In this document: positions 34,721 to 43,207 of the stretch, piece by piece | How the letters are laid out: each line of letters begins with the position of its first letter | How positions within the stretch are numbered: position 1 is the stretch's first letter | Assembly: GCA_002840835.1 (NCBI GenBank) | Contig: PHCQ01000024.1 | Span: 1-64,000, forward strand | Direction: 5' to 3' | Source of the DNA: Betaproteobacteria bacterium HGW-Betaproteobacteria-16 | Lineage (GTDB): Bacteria; Pseudomonadota; Gammaproteobacteria; Burkholderiales; Burkholderiaceae_C | Length of the DNA stretch: 64,000 nucleotides | Translations under genes and position numbers: made by a program | Notes under the pieces: model-generated | Databases searched by the model: none | What the model was told of the DNA's origin: nothing | The model's input: the letters and a program-made list of their open reading frames with translations, nothing else

Positions 34721-36360
34721 GCTGTCGGCAGCACGTAGTCCTTGAGCTGCTGGCGCAAGTGCATCTTCTGCATCTTGCCGGTGGCGCCCAGGGGTATCGC
34801 GTCGACGAACACCACGTCGTCCGGGATCTGCCACTTGGCGATTTTTCCTTCATAGAACGCCAGCAGTTCTTCGCGCGTGACTTCTGCGCCCGGCTTCTTC
34901 ACCACCACCACGATGGGGCGCTCGTCCCATTTGGGGTGCTTCATGCCCACACAGGCGGCCATGGCCACCGCCGGATGGGCCATGGCGATGTTCTCCACGT
35001 CAATGGAGCTGATCCATTCGCCACCGGACTTGATCACGTCCTTGCTGCGGTCCGTGATCTGCATGAAGCCGTCGGCGTCTATGGTGGCCACGTCGCCAGT
35101 GGGGAACCAGCCCTTGCCCTGCGCGTCGTAACGCAGCGGGTCGCCGCCCTCGCCCTTGAAGTAACTGGCAATGATCCAGGGACCACGCACCAGCAGGTCG
35201 CCATAGCTCTTGCCATCCCAGGGCAGTTCCTTGCCTGACTCGTCGACGATCTTCATGTCAACGCCGTACACCGCACGGCCCTGCTTGAGCAACACCTTGG
35301 TCTGCTCTTCGGGCGACAGGGCCAGTTGCGGGTTCTTCAAGGTGCACACGGTGCCCAGGGGTGACATCTCGGTCATGCCCCAGGCGTGCAGCACGGTCAC
35401 GCCGTAGGTCTCGTTGAATGCGTGGATCATGGCCGGCGGGCAGGCCGAGCCCCCGATCACCGTGCGCTTGAGCGTGCTGAACTTGAGGTTGTTCTGTTGC
35501 AGGTGGCCCAGCAGCATCTGCCAGACGGTGGGCACGCCCGCCGCCATCGTCACCTTCTCGCTCTCCAGCAGCTCGTAGATCGACTTGCCGTCCATCGCCG
35601 GGCCAGGAAACACCAGCTTGCAGCCGGTGGCCGCCGCCGAATAGGGAATGCCCCAGGCGTTGACGTGGAACATGGGCACCACTGGCAGCACGCTGTCGCG
35701 CGCGCTGAGGTTGAGCGAGTCAGGCAATGCGCCGCTGTAGGCGTGCAGGATGGTGGAACGGTGCGAATACAGCGCGGCCTTGGGGTTGCCAGTGGTGCCA
35801 CTCGTGTAGCACATGCTGGAGGCGCTGTTCTCGTCGAACTCGGGCCACTGGTAGTCGGTGGAGCAGTTGCCCATCCAGGCCTCGTAGCTCTGCAAGCCGG
35901 CGATGCCGCTGTCTGCCGGCAGCTTGTCGGCGTCGCACAGGGCTATCCAGTGCTTCACGGTCGGGCATTTGGCGGCGACCGCCTGCACCAGGGGCAGAAA
36001 GGTCATGTCAAAGCAAACCGCGCTGTCTTCGGCATGGTTCACGATCCAGGCCAGCTGTTCGGGGTGCAGGCGCGGGTTGAGCGTGTGCAGCACGCGGCCG
36101 GTGCCGCTCACGCCAAAGTACAGCTCCAGATGCCGGTAGCCGTTCCAGGCCAGCGTGGCCACCCGGTCGCCAAACGCCAGCCCCAGCCCGTCCAGCGCAT
36201 GGGCGACCTGGCGCGAGCGCAGGGCAATCTGCCCCCAGGTGGTGCGGTGGATGTCGCCCTCCACGCGTCGGGACACGATCTCGCCACTGGCGTGGTGCCG
36301 CTCGGCGTGCACGATCAGCGAAGAAATGAGAAGGGGTTGGCTCTGCATCTGGCCCAGCAT
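34717..36360 (-). CDS. fatty-acid (or aryl) CoA ligase, AMP-binding
   Basis: A 547-residue acyl-CoA synthetase: P-loop motif [19 protein letters not shown] (about 184-202), [13 protein letters not shown], the [17 protein letters not shown] motif, [16 protein letters not shown] linker motif and catalytic Lys in GATGKMQKM near the C-terminus. It resembles the medium/long-chain group (AlkK-like). It activates an acid with ATP and CoA. ATG at 36360 follows AGGAGACTTCC. Coupling with a binding-protein gene suggests the transported molecule is an acid that is activated on entry (inference). Confidence 0.93.
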   Translation of the reverse strand: MLGQMQSQPLLISSLIVHAERHHASGEIVSRRVEGDIHRTTWGQIALRSRQVAHALDGLGLAFGDRVATLAWNGYRHLELYFGVSGTGRVLHTLNPRLHPEQLAWIVNHAEDSAVCFDMTFLPLVQAVAAKCPTVKHWIALCDADKLPADSGIAGLQSYEAWMGNCSTDYQWPEFDENSASSMCYTSGTTGNPKAALYSHRSTILHAYSGALPDSLNLSARDSVLPVVPMFHVNAWGIPYSAAATGCKLVFPGPAMDGKSIYELLESEKVTMAAGVPTVWQMLLGHLQQNNLKFSTLKRTVIGGSACPPAMIHAFNETYGVTVLHAWGMTEMSPLGTVCTLKNPQLALSPEEQTKVLLKQGRAVYGVDMKIVDESGKELPWDGKSYGDLLVRGPWIIASYFKGEGGDPLRYDAQGKGWFPTGDVATIDADGFMQITDRSKDVIKSGGEWISSIDVENIAMAHPAVAMAACVGMKHPKWDERPIVVVVKKPGAEVTREELLAFYEGKIAKWQIPDDVVFVDAIPLGATGKMQKMHLRQQLKDYVLPTA

Positions 36361-36505
36361 GGGAAGTCTCCTGTCTTTGAAAAGGGTGGGAATCGGCTTC
36401 ATCGTAGCGCTTTGCCAAGCGCGGCGAACGAGGGGTTCCACGGGATCGGGCCCCTCGCTGTCGATTCCGGGACATGGTTGTCACGCCCCTTACCTTTCAC
36501 CCCCC

Positions 36506-38236
36506 TCACGGCACGGTCGAGATCCGGGCCTCGGTGAGCGTGGCATCGAATCGCAGCTGGGCGGGCCATGGCTCCCACGTGGCGCCCAGCGCTGCGTGGT
36601 TGGGGTTGCCGGTGCGCGCAAAAGCGCCCAGGGTTTTCATCATGTGCCCGGAGAGCGCCAGCCGCCCCGGCCGGTTGGCCTTGCTGTTGCTTGCATTGGC
36701 GAACACCGAGGGGCCGAAGTTGCCAAAGAGGAACGGCAGGTCGAAGGCGTGAGCGGCGCCGTAGACTGTGTTCCACGGCGCGGGCTGCTGCGCCCAGTCG
36801 AACTGGTAGTACCACACCTCGGGCTGCTGCGCCCTGAGGGTGTCGAGCACATTGTTGCGGCTGGGCGCCATGAAGGCGGAGGCCAGCAGCCCGGCGCGGG
36901 CGGTCCAGCCGGTTCCGGGTGTGTTCGACGGCACGTAGGCGGCGTCGAGGATGTCGCCTTCGGTCAGCAACGTGGGCGCATCGGGGTTGAAACCGGCCAT
37001 CAGGTGGAAACGGTCGAAGTCGTTGATCTTGAAGCCCGGCGGGCCGCCCAGCAGGGTGAGGAAGGGCGCAAAGAGCTTGCCCTCCTCAGCCGTGTTGCCG
37101 GCGAGCACCGGCACCTTGTTGTACTGGCCGGCGGCCATCGCGGCGATCGGATCGGTGGGCAGCACGGTGCCATCCGGAATCGGCCCCGAACCGGTGAGGC
37201 CGTTGGCGAGCACGGTGGTAAGGATGGCGTCACCGCTCTTGCCGCGCAGGTAGTCGGCGATCTGGGGGGCAGATTGCGTGGCGATCCAGGCCTGCGCACT
37301 GACAGGGTCGGCCGCCAGGCCGTCGGCAATCACCAAGCGCACCAGCAGGCCATTGCCCTGCGCCAGGTAGGTGCTGGCCGGGTTCAGCGTGGGGATGGTG
37401 CCCGGCGACAGGTTGCTTGCCAGCGAAATGCCGCCAGAGAGTGGCACGATCTTGTGGAACAGGCCAGCGCTCGTGGGCGAAGCCATCAGCGCCCAGGCGT
37501 TGATGGCACCGGCGGACTGACCCATCAGCGTGACGTTGCCCGCATGACCACCAAAGGCGGCGATGTTCTGCTGCACAAATTTCAACGCCTGCACGATGTC
37601 CAGCAGTGCGAAGTTGCCCGAGTCTTCGGCGCTGTCAGTGCCGGTTTTGAGCTGTGGCAGGTTCAAGAATCCCAGCACATCCAGGCGGTAGTTCAGCGTC
37701 ACCACCACGGCTTTGGCGTTGCGCGCCAGCGCCGCGCCGTCGTACACCGGGTCGGCCGTGTAGCCCGAGATGTTGCTGCCGCCATGAACAAACACGATCA
37801 CCGGCAGGTCCTTGGTGGCGCTGGCCGGGCGCCACACGTTGAGCGTGAGGCAGTCTTCGCTGCCCACGGGCGTGTTGAGCGTGGTGGCAATGGTGTCGTC
37901 GTAGGTGTTGTTCGCCCCTGGCCCGTAGATGCGGCCGTTCTGCAGGCAGGCATGGCCGAAGGCCGTGGCCTTCCGCACGCCTTTCCAGGCGGCAGGCGGC
38001 TCGGGCGCCTTCCAGCGCAGGGCACCGATCGGTGGCTGGGCATAGGGAATGCCTTTCCAGGCATAGGTGCCGGTGGTTTTCGCGTCGTTGCTGCCTTTGA
38101 CGGTTCCCTGGGCGATCTGACGCACCTCTGGCAAGGGCGGGTTGGGAGCCGCATCCGAGCCACCCCCACAGGCTGCCAGCAGCAAGCCGGCAGCGGCCGC
38201 ACTCCAGCCCACCCACACAGGTGTCCTTTTGTTCAT
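36506..38236 (-). CDS. type B carboxylesterase lipoprotein
   Basis: A 576-residue alpha/beta-hydrolase of the carboxylesterase/cholinesterase family. Lipobox LLLAAC with Cys23 predicts an outer- or inner-membrane lipoprotein. Visible: GIPYAQPPIGALRWKAPE, oxyanion loop VFVHGGS(N), nucleophile elbow LMGQSAGA, and Cys pair typical of the family (GHACLQ, SEDCLTLNVW). Hydrolyses esters, probably outside the cytoplasm. ATG at 38236 with GAGGAGACAAG upstream. Together with the CoA ligase and transporter downstream it could supply an imported acid. Divergent from an AraC-type regulator. Confidence 0.9.
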   Translation of the reverse strand: MNKRTPVWVGWSAAAAGLLLAACGGGSDAAPNPPLPEVRQIAQGTVKGSNDAKTTGTYAWKGIPYAQPPIGALRWKAPEPPAAWKGVRKATAFGHACLQNGRIYGPGANNTYDDTIATTLNTPVGSEDCLTLNVWRPASATKDLPVIVFVHGGSNISGYTADPVYDGAALARNAKAVVVTLNYRLDVLGFLNLPQLKTGTDSAEDSGNFALLDIVQALKFVQQNIAAFGGHAGNVTLMGQSAGAINAWALMASPTSAGLFHKIVPLSGGISLASNLSPGTIPTLNPASTYLAQGNGLLVRLVIADGLAADPVSAQAWIATQSAPQIADYLRGKSGDAILTTVLANGLTGSGPIPDGTVLPTDPIAAMAAGQYNKVPVLAGNTAEEGKLFAPFLTLLGGPPGFKINDFDRFHLMAGFNPDAPTLLTEGDILDAAYVPSNTPGTGWTARAGLLASAFMAPSRNNVLDTLRAQQPEVWYYQFDWAQQPAPWNTVYGAAHAFDLPFLFGNFGPSVFANASNSKANRPGRLALSGHMMKTLGAFARTGNPNHAALGATWEPWPAQLRFDATLTEARISTVP

Positions 38237-38404
38237 GTCTTGTCTCCTCGTTTCGGGTAAACAACAGCTTGCGCAGCACTGCAAATTCCCGTTGAATCCG
38301 GGGCTCGCCGGCTGCAGAAACTGCTCGGGAAATTCTAGGAATGCAGGTCTCGAACGCCGCTATCGCAACATGACCAATCCACTGACTTCACGACCCGCCG
38401 CCGC

Positions 38405-39436
38405 ATGAAAAGAACCAGCTCGGCCACCTGGGTCAAAGGCATTGCCGACATGTTCGCGTCACAAGGCCTGGACCTGCCGCGGCTGTTCTCTGCGGCCGGG
38501 GTCGACATCGCGCAGCTACACCTGCCGGACACGCGCTTCGACGCCGAGGAGATCAGCCGCCTGTGGGAACTCGCGGTGGCATGGTCAGGCAATCCCGCGC
38601 TGGGCATGGACCGCGAACTGACCAGCCGGCATGTGAACTTTGACCTGGTGGTGTACGTGATGCTGGCCAGCCCGACGCTCAAGGCGGGCCTGAAGAGCTT
38701 CGCGCGCTACCTCGCGGTGATATCCGACGCCGCCACCTTCGAGCTGGCGCCGCAAGACCCGCAGCACTGCTGGCTGGTGCTGGGCCACATCGGCAACATC
38801 CGGCCGGTGCCGCGCCAGCGGCAGGAATACGGCCTGCTCGCGCTGGCTTCGCTGTGCTGCTGGATCACGCGACGCGACGTGCAGCCGCGCGCAGCCGAGT
38901 TCATTTTTCCCGAGCCGGTGGACACCGCTCCCTACCTGCGGGCCTTCGGCTGCCCGGTGCGCTTCAACCAGAGCGCCACACGCCTGCTGCTGGACAACGC
39001 CGACCTGGACACACCGCTGCCTTCGAGCGACCCGGTGCTGTTCGACATGCACCAGCGAGTGATCGAAGCGCGGCTGGTGCGGCTGGGTCACGCCAGTACC
39101 GGCCACCGCGTGAGCGAGGCGATCGTGCGCCTGCTGCACTTGGGCGAACCCCGTCGCGAAGCCATTGCGAGCAGCCTGGCCATGGCCGACCGCACGCTGC
39201 AGCGCAGGCTGCAGGAAGAAGGCACCAGTTTTCAGCAACTGCTGGACGACGCGCGGCGCGACCTGGCGCAGAAATACCTGGCCGAAGCCCGCTACACGCT
39301 GACCCAGGTCGCCGACCTGCTGGGCTTCGCCGACCAGAGCAATTTCTTTCGGGCCCACAAGCGCTGGTTCGGCATGTCGCCTGGGCAGTACCGGGCACGG
39401 CTGCAGTCCGGCGAACCCGTCACCGCCTTCGATTGA
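38405..39436 (+). CDS. AraC family transcriptional regulator
   Basis: A 343-residue regulator with an N-terminal ligand domain of the OruR/arabinose-binding-like type (about 15-200; e.g. [17 protein letters not shown]) and a C-terminal double helix-turn-helix (about 235-335: [32 protein letters not shown] span, then [29 protein letters not shown] span). Divergently transcribed from the carboxylesterase gene with a 168-nt gap, so the esterase-ligase-transporter unit is its most likely target (inference). ATG at 38405; no strong ribosome site. Confidence 0.88.
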   Translation: MKRTSSATWVKGIADMFASQGLDLPRLFSAAGVDIAQLHLPDTRFDAEEISRLWELAVAWSGNPALGMDRELTSRHVNFDLVVYVMLASPTLKAGLKSFARYLAVISDAATFELAPQDPQHCWLVLGHIGNIRPVPRQRQEYGLLALASLCCWITRRDVQPRAAEFIFPEPVDTAPYLRAFGCPVRFNQSATRLLLDNADLDTPLPSSDPVLFDMHQRVIEARLVRLGHASTGHRVSEAIVRLLHLGEPRREAIASSLAMADRTLQRRLQEEGTSFQQLLDDARRDLAQKYLAEARYTLTQVADLLGFADQSNFFRAHKRWFGMSPGQYRARLQSGEPVTAFD

Positions 39437-39467
39437 CCCTGCGCCCCATCATGTCGCGGCGGAAGGG

Positions 39468-39473
39468 GACAAT
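39468..39473 (+). promoter_or_regulatory. -10 box of selO (predicted leaderless)
   Basis: GACAAT ends 7 nt before the ATG at 39481; no Shine-Dalgarno sequence is present. Transcription is predicted to start at the ATG. No convincing -35. Confidence 0.4.
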
Positions 39474-39480
39474 ACCGGCC

Positions 39481-40968
39481 ATGAACCGACCCGTCGAAAT
39501 GGCCGCAGGCCTGGACCTTGGCCTTGCCTGGCGCAACCGTTTTGCCGATCTGGGCGAAACTTTTTTCACCCCGTTGGCGCCCACGCCGCTGCCCGAACCG
39601 CACTGGGTGGGCACGAGCCCGGCGGTGGCCGATCTGTTGGGCCTGGAACGCGCCTGGCTTGATTCGCCTGAAGCCCTCAATGCCCTCACCGGTAATGCAC
39701 CGATCGCCGGCACGCAACCGCTGGCCAGCGTGTACAGCGGCCACCAGTTTGGCCACTGGGCCGGCCAACTGGGCGACGGCCGCGCCATTTTGCTGGGCGA
39801 GGTGGACACCGCCTCCGGCCCACAGGAAGTGCAGCTCAAAGGCGCCGGGCTCACACCCTATTCCCGCATGGGCGATGGCCGGGCCGTGCTGCGCAGTTCC
39901 ATCCGCGAATTCCTGTGCAGCGAGGCCATGCATGGCCTGGGCATTCCCACCAGCCGCGCACTGTGCGTGACGGGTTCGCCCGCCCCGGTGTACCGCGAAA
40001 CGGTTGAGACCGCCGCGGTGGTCACGCGCGTGGCGCCGAGCTTCATCCGCTTCGGCCACTTTGAACATTTTTCGCATGGCGACCAGCATGGCGCGCTGCG
40101 CCAGCTCGCCGACTTCGTGATCGACCGTTTCTACCCGGCCTGTCGCGACGCCCCGGGCAGTCCCTACGCCGCGCTGCTCGAAGCGGTCAGTGCGCGCACG
40201 GCTGCCATGGTGGCTCAGTGGCAGGCCGTGGGCTTCTGCCATGGCGTGATGAACACCGACAACATGAGCATCCTGGGGCTGACCATCGACTACGGGCCGT
40301 TCCAGTTCCTCGACGCCTTCAACCCTGCCCACATCTGCAACCACAGCGACACCGGCGGGCGCTACGCCTACATTCGCCAGCCCAACATCGCCTACTGGAA
40401 CCTGTTCGCGCTGGGTCAGGCACTGCTACCCCTGATGGACGACCAGCAGCAGGCCATCGACGCGCTGGAGCCCTACAAGGCCCTGTTCCCGGCCGAACAG
40501 CAACGGCGCATGGGGGCCAAGCTGGGCCTGGCTACGGTGCAGGCCGGCGACACCGAACTGCTGGAGTCGCTGATGCAACTGATGGCCAAGGACGCCGTGG
40601 ATTTCACGATCTTTTTCCGCCGCCTGTGCAGCGCCGTGAACGGCCCGCTGGAGCCCGTGCGCGACCTCTTCCTGCAGCGCGAGGCCTTTGACGCCTGGGC
40701 GGTGCGCTGGCGCGAACGCCTGCACGCACAGCCAGGGTTCGATGCCGAGCCCACAGCCGCAGCCATGCGCAGGGTCAACCCACGCATCGTGCTGCGCAAC
40801 CATCTGGGTCAGGTGGCCATCGAACGTGCGCAGAATGGCGACTTCAGCGAGGTAGACCGGCTGGTGAAAGCTTTGGCCGCACCGTTCGACGAACGGGAAG
40901 GCGAAGACGACCTGGCTGCTTTTCCGCCCGACTGGGCCAGACAAATAGAGATCAGTTGTTCATCTTGA
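39481..40968 (+). CDS. selO: protein adenylyltransferase SelO (YdiU family)
   Basis: A 495-residue pseudokinase-fold enzyme that AMPylates Ser/Thr/Tyr of redox proteins. Motifs: [19 protein letters not shown] (about 80-98, nucleotide loop), [23 protein letters not shown] (span 118-140), [28 protein letters not shown] (span about 252-279) with the metal-binding Asn and Asp. The C-terminus ends CSS; the Cys matches the conserved C-terminal cysteine/Sec region of the family. The frame is open upstream into the AraC gene, but ATG 39481 is the family start. Followed by element copy 6 and msrB, a fitting oxidative-stress partner. Confidence 0.93.
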   Translation: MNRPVEMAAGLDLGLAWRNRFADLGETFFTPLAPTPLPEPHWVGTSPAVADLLGLERAWLDSPEALNALTGNAPIAGTQPLASVYSGHQFGHWAGQLGDGRAILLGEVDTASGPQEVQLKGAGLTPYSRMGDGRAVLRSSIREFLCSEAMHGLGIPTSRALCVTGSPAPVYRETVETAAVVTRVAPSFIRFGHFEHFSHGDQHGALRQLADFVIDRFYPACRDAPGSPYAALLEAVSARTAAMVAQWQAVGFCHGVMNTDNMSILGLTIDYGPFQFLDAFNPAHICNHSDTGGRYAYIRQPNIAYWNLFALGQALLPLMDDQQQAIDALEPYKALFPAEQQRRMGAKLGLATVQAGDTELLESLMQLMAKDAVDFTIFFRRLCSAVNGPLEPVRDLFLQREAFDAWAVRWRERLHAQPGFDAEPTAAAMRRVNPRIVLRNHLGQVAIERAQNGDFSEVDRLVKALAAPFDEREGEDDLAAFPPDWARQIEISCSS

Positions 40969-40974
40969 GAAACA

Positions 40975-41059
40975 CCCCCGCCGCGCTCCGCGCGACCCCC
41001 TCAAGGGGGCGATACCAGTCGTCCGGCGAAGCCGGCCCGACGGTATCTCTGGAACGAGG
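40975..41059 (+). repeat. 3'-end structured element, copy 6
   Basis: Begins 6 nt after the selO stop. On the plus strand: CGCG-loop-CGCG hairpin, CCCCCTCAAGGGGG hairpin, then GATACC-A-GTCG, CCGGC-GAA-GCCGG, CGAC-GGTATC. The inner arm GTCG/CGAC replaces GTGG/CCAC of copy 8, a compensatory change. A tail GCATTTCGCGCCGG follows. Confidence 0.82.
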
Positions 41060-41111
41060 CATTTCGCGCCGGCTGGATGGGTGGTGGCAGTTTCTTTTTT
41101 AAAGGATTGGT

Positions 41112-41513
41112 ATGGACTTCCCCATCAAGAAAACCGATGCCGAATGGCGTGAGATCCTGGCTGCCAAGGGGGCCGAGCCTGGGGCCTTCGAGGTGACGCG
41201 CCATGCCCACACTGAGCGTCCATTCACCGGCAAGTACGAAGCCATCTGGGCCGATGGCAGTTACCACTGCGTCTGTTGTGGCAACCACCTGTTCGATGCC
41301 GGCACCAAGTTCGACGCCGGCTGCGGCTGGCCGAGTTTCTGGAAGGCGATTCCCGGGGCCGTCACCGAGATCACCGACCGCAGCCACGGCATGGTGCGGG
41401 TGGAAACGGTGTGCAGCCAGTGCGGCGCGCACCTCGGCCATGTGTTTGAAGACGGCCCGGCACCCAGCGGTTTGCGTTACTGCATGAACTCAGCATCTTT
41501 GGAGAAAAGGTAA
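41112..41513 (+). CDS. msrB: peptide-methionine (R)-S-oxide reductase
   Basis: Repairs methionine-R-sulfoxide in proteins. The 133-residue protein has zinc ligands Cys53/56 (CVCC) and Cys101/104 (CSQC), the GCGWPSFW segment and catalytic Cys124 in RYCMNSASL. The resolving cysteine of thioredoxin-dependent forms is expected earlier in the chain; Cys71 in DAGCGWPSF is the candidate. ATG at 41112 follows AAAGGATTGGT. Cytoplasmic (no signal). It lies after selO in the same direction. Confidence 0.95.
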   Translation: MDFPIKKTDAEWREILAAKGAEPGAFEVTRHAHTERPFTGKYEAIWADGSYHCVCCGNHLFDAGTKFDAGCGWPSFWKAIPGAVTEITDRSHGMVRVETVCSQCGAHLGHVFEDGPAPSGLRYCMNSASLEKR

Positions 41514-41640
41514 CTCCCCCCTGCGCCGCTGACGCGGCTTCCCCCCTCTCTGGCGCGCCTTCGGCGCTGGGAGGGGGGACGCACCCTGTGGCCCGGCGAA
41601 GCCGGTTCCACGGGTGCACTGGATGTGGGAGCATTTCGCG
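41514..41640 (+). repeat. 3'-end structured element, copy 7 (long variant)
   Basis: Starts at the msrB stop. It nests GGCGC-GCCTTC-GGCGC inside CCCCCC/GGGGGG arms and ends with GCACCC-T-GTGG, CCGGC-GAA-GCCGG, CCAC-GGGTGC. About 110 nt of it are nearly identical to copy 10 after cydB. Tail GCATTTCGCGCCGG present. Confidence 0.83.
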
Positions 41641-41690
41641 CCGGAAGCTTTTTGTCTCTCCCCCTGCGCCGCTGGCGTGCGGGAATACCT

Positions 41691-42242
41691 TTAGGTCGTC
41701 CAGGCCACGAACGCACCGATGCCGGTGCCCAGCGCCAGGCCGGCGATCACGTCGGAGGGGAAATGCGCACCGGCGTACACACGTGCCCAGCCGGTGGCCA
41801 GGGTGATCCCGAACACGCCGAACAGCACCCACGGCGGTGCCCCCAGATACAGCAGAAACCCGAACACACAGCCCATCACTGTGGCGTGTGTGCTGGGAAA
41901 CCCGGCTCGCAAGCTGTGGTCGAGGTGGTTGGGACTCAGGCCCACCGCAAAGGGTCGTGCCGATTGCCAGCGTGCCGATGTTTTTTTGCTCAGCACCTGC
42001 ACCGCACCCCCGGTCAGAATGGCATGAAAGGCCACGCTGAGCGCGTCCATGCCTTGCAAGGCCCAGAGCGCCAGCACCGCCGTCAGCGGCACCCAGCTCC
42101 AGTGGGAAATGGCCTTGGCCACGGCCAGCCAGCCAGGCGAAACCGCGTGTCCGGCGCCCATCCAGGCGAAAACCCGGGCGTCGTGTCGCCGCCATGCAGG
42201 GAGGCTTTCCGGAGCCCTGGCGTGAGAAGTATCGGTTGACAT
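41691..42242 (-). CDS. PAP2 family phosphatase
   Basis: A 183-residue membrane phosphatase with about 5 helices. The three catalytic motifs are visible: KKTSARWQSARPF (K-x6-RP), GFPSTHA (PSGH-like with Thr) and RVYAGAHFPSDVIAG (SR-x5-H-x3-D like). Substrates could be undecaprenyl diphosphate or lipid phosphates. ATG at 42242; the sequence before it lacks a strong ribosome site. Convergent with msrB, sharing the gap that holds element copy 7. Confidence 0.88.
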   Translation of the reverse strand: MSTDTSHARAPESLPAWRRHDARVFAWMGAGHAVSPGWLAVAKAISHWSWVPLTAVLALWALQGMDALSVAFHAILTGGAVQVLSKKTSARWQSARPFAVGLSPNHLDHSLRAGFPSTHATVMGCVFGFLLYLGAPPWVLFGVFGITLATGWARVYAGAHFPSDVIAGLALGTGIGAFVAWTT

Positions 42243-42308
42243 GGCTGGGTGGAAATCGGTGTGGGGAAGCGCGCGCCAAAAGTGCCGCCGCATGGTACAC
42301 GAGCACCC

Positions 42309-43172
42309 TCAGATGTCAGGCCCGGGCGCATCGGGTATGGCGGTTGGGGCACGCAAGGGAGGTTGCGCAAGTGCGTCGTCCCGCTGCACCGGTGAAGCCT
42401 GTGCCAACGACACCCACACGTGCAGCGGCAACCGGGGCATGGCCCGGCGTGGTGCCTCGCGCAGCACGTCCAGCCTGCCCTCCCTGGCCACCATCACGCC
42501 GCATTCCGGCGGTACGTCATCAGGCCCGCCAACAGGTCGCCCTTTCCCGTCCAGCCCCAGCACGTACCAGCACGCCCCGGCCATGCCAAGGTAGGCGGCA
42601 CGTTTGGCCGGTTTTTTCAGATCGCCCAGCAGGTCGGCGCGGCTGACCTTGATCTCGTGCACCACCGGCTCCAGATAGGCCTCGACCGAACTGCGCCGGA
42701 TCGAGAACACGTCGGGGCAAGCCATGCACCAAGCATGGTCGGGCAGGGCCTGGAGGGCTTCGGTTTCGTCGTCGAACGCGCTCATCTGCATGGGCGCGAA
42801 GCCGGGCTCCCGTGGAATGGCGGTGTCTGCCGGTGCACCCTGCAACAGCGACCGGGGCAGCGGCACACGCAGCACAAGCCCGCGCCAGGCCAGGCGCCCG
42901 GCCCGCGTCATGGCCACCGCCACCTGTTCCACCAGCGCTTCGTGCGGGCTGCGCGCCGCCTGGTTGCGGGCGAATGCCTGCGCCAGCGTCTGTATGCCCG
43001 CGTCGGTCAGGCGCAAGGTTTCATGACCGTCAGCAGAGCGCAACCGCTCCAGCTGCCCCGCGGCGATCAGCTCCACCTCCAGCGTGTCCTGGCAGGGCCA
43101 GCCCGCAGAGCGGTAGATCTCGCGCAAGCGCTGGTGGTGGCGCCGGTTCAGGGTGGGCTCGATCGGGTCCAT
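42309..43172 (-). CDS. predicted PD-(D/E)XK-like nuclease-fold protein divergent from RecB-Rad3 helicase
   Basis: A 287-residue protein I do not recognise by name. The N-terminal about 90 residues look like a winged helix (RHHQRLREIYRSAGWP, LRLTDAGIQTLAQAF). The C-terminal half has a PD-(D/E)XK-like core: ACPDVFSIRR, then VVHEIKVSRADLLGDLKKPAKRAAYL, where Glu-x-Lys plus the following helix resembles MmcB-type and other small nucleases. Start ATG 43172; a TATAGT box 6 nt upstream predicts a leaderless transcript. Start codons of this gene and the divergent helicase are 35 nt apart, suggesting a DNA-repair or defence pair. Confidence 0.65.
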   Translation of the reverse strand: MDPIEPTLNRRHHQRLREIYRSAGWPCQDTLEVELIAAGQLERLRSADGHETLRLTDAGIQTLAQAFARNQAARSPHEALVEQVAVAMTRAGRLAWRGLVLRVPLPRSLLQGAPADTAIPREPGFAPMQMSAFDDETEALQALPDHAWCMACPDVFSIRRSSVEAYLEPVVHEIKVSRADLLGDLKKPAKRAAYLGMAGACWYVLGLDGKGRPVGGPDDVPPECGVMVAREGRLDVLREAPRRAMPRLPLHVWVSLAQASPVQRDDALAQPPLRAPTAIPDAPGPDI

Positions 43173-43178
43173 GAGCTG

Positions 43179-43184
43179 ACTATA
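43179..43184 (-). promoter_or_regulatory. -10 box of nuclease-like gene (predicted leaderless)
   Basis: TATAGT on the minus strand, 6 nt before the ATG at 43172, in the 35-nt divergent gap. No Shine-Dalgarno sequence. The overlapping plus-strand TATATA may serve the helicase. Confidence 0.4.
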
Positions 43185-43207
43185 TATCCAGTACCATCCA
43201 CAGCACC

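Noticed and set aside
36420-36475. CGAGGGG/CCCCTCG hairpin between the esterase and the CoA ligase genes
   Set aside because: Loop is about 15 nt and no T-tract follows; too weak to call a terminator.
38854-39480. N-terminal extension of the selO frame
   Set aside because: Overlaps the AraC regulator in another frame; SelO proteins start near MNRPVE-like positions.
40940-40968. Possible selenocysteine at the SelO C-terminus
   Set aside because: The C-terminal codons are ordinary Cys and Ser codons before TGA; no evidence that the TGA is read through.
41515-41625. Elements after msrB and cydB as ordinary intrinsic terminators
   Set aside because: Strong hairpins but no U-tract follows, and many sister copies lie inside operons; listed as repeats instead.
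41371-42306. 311-codon minus-strand frame across the PAP2 gene and element copy 7
   Set aside because: Shadow of PAP2 and msrB; it crosses the repeat element and has no motif.
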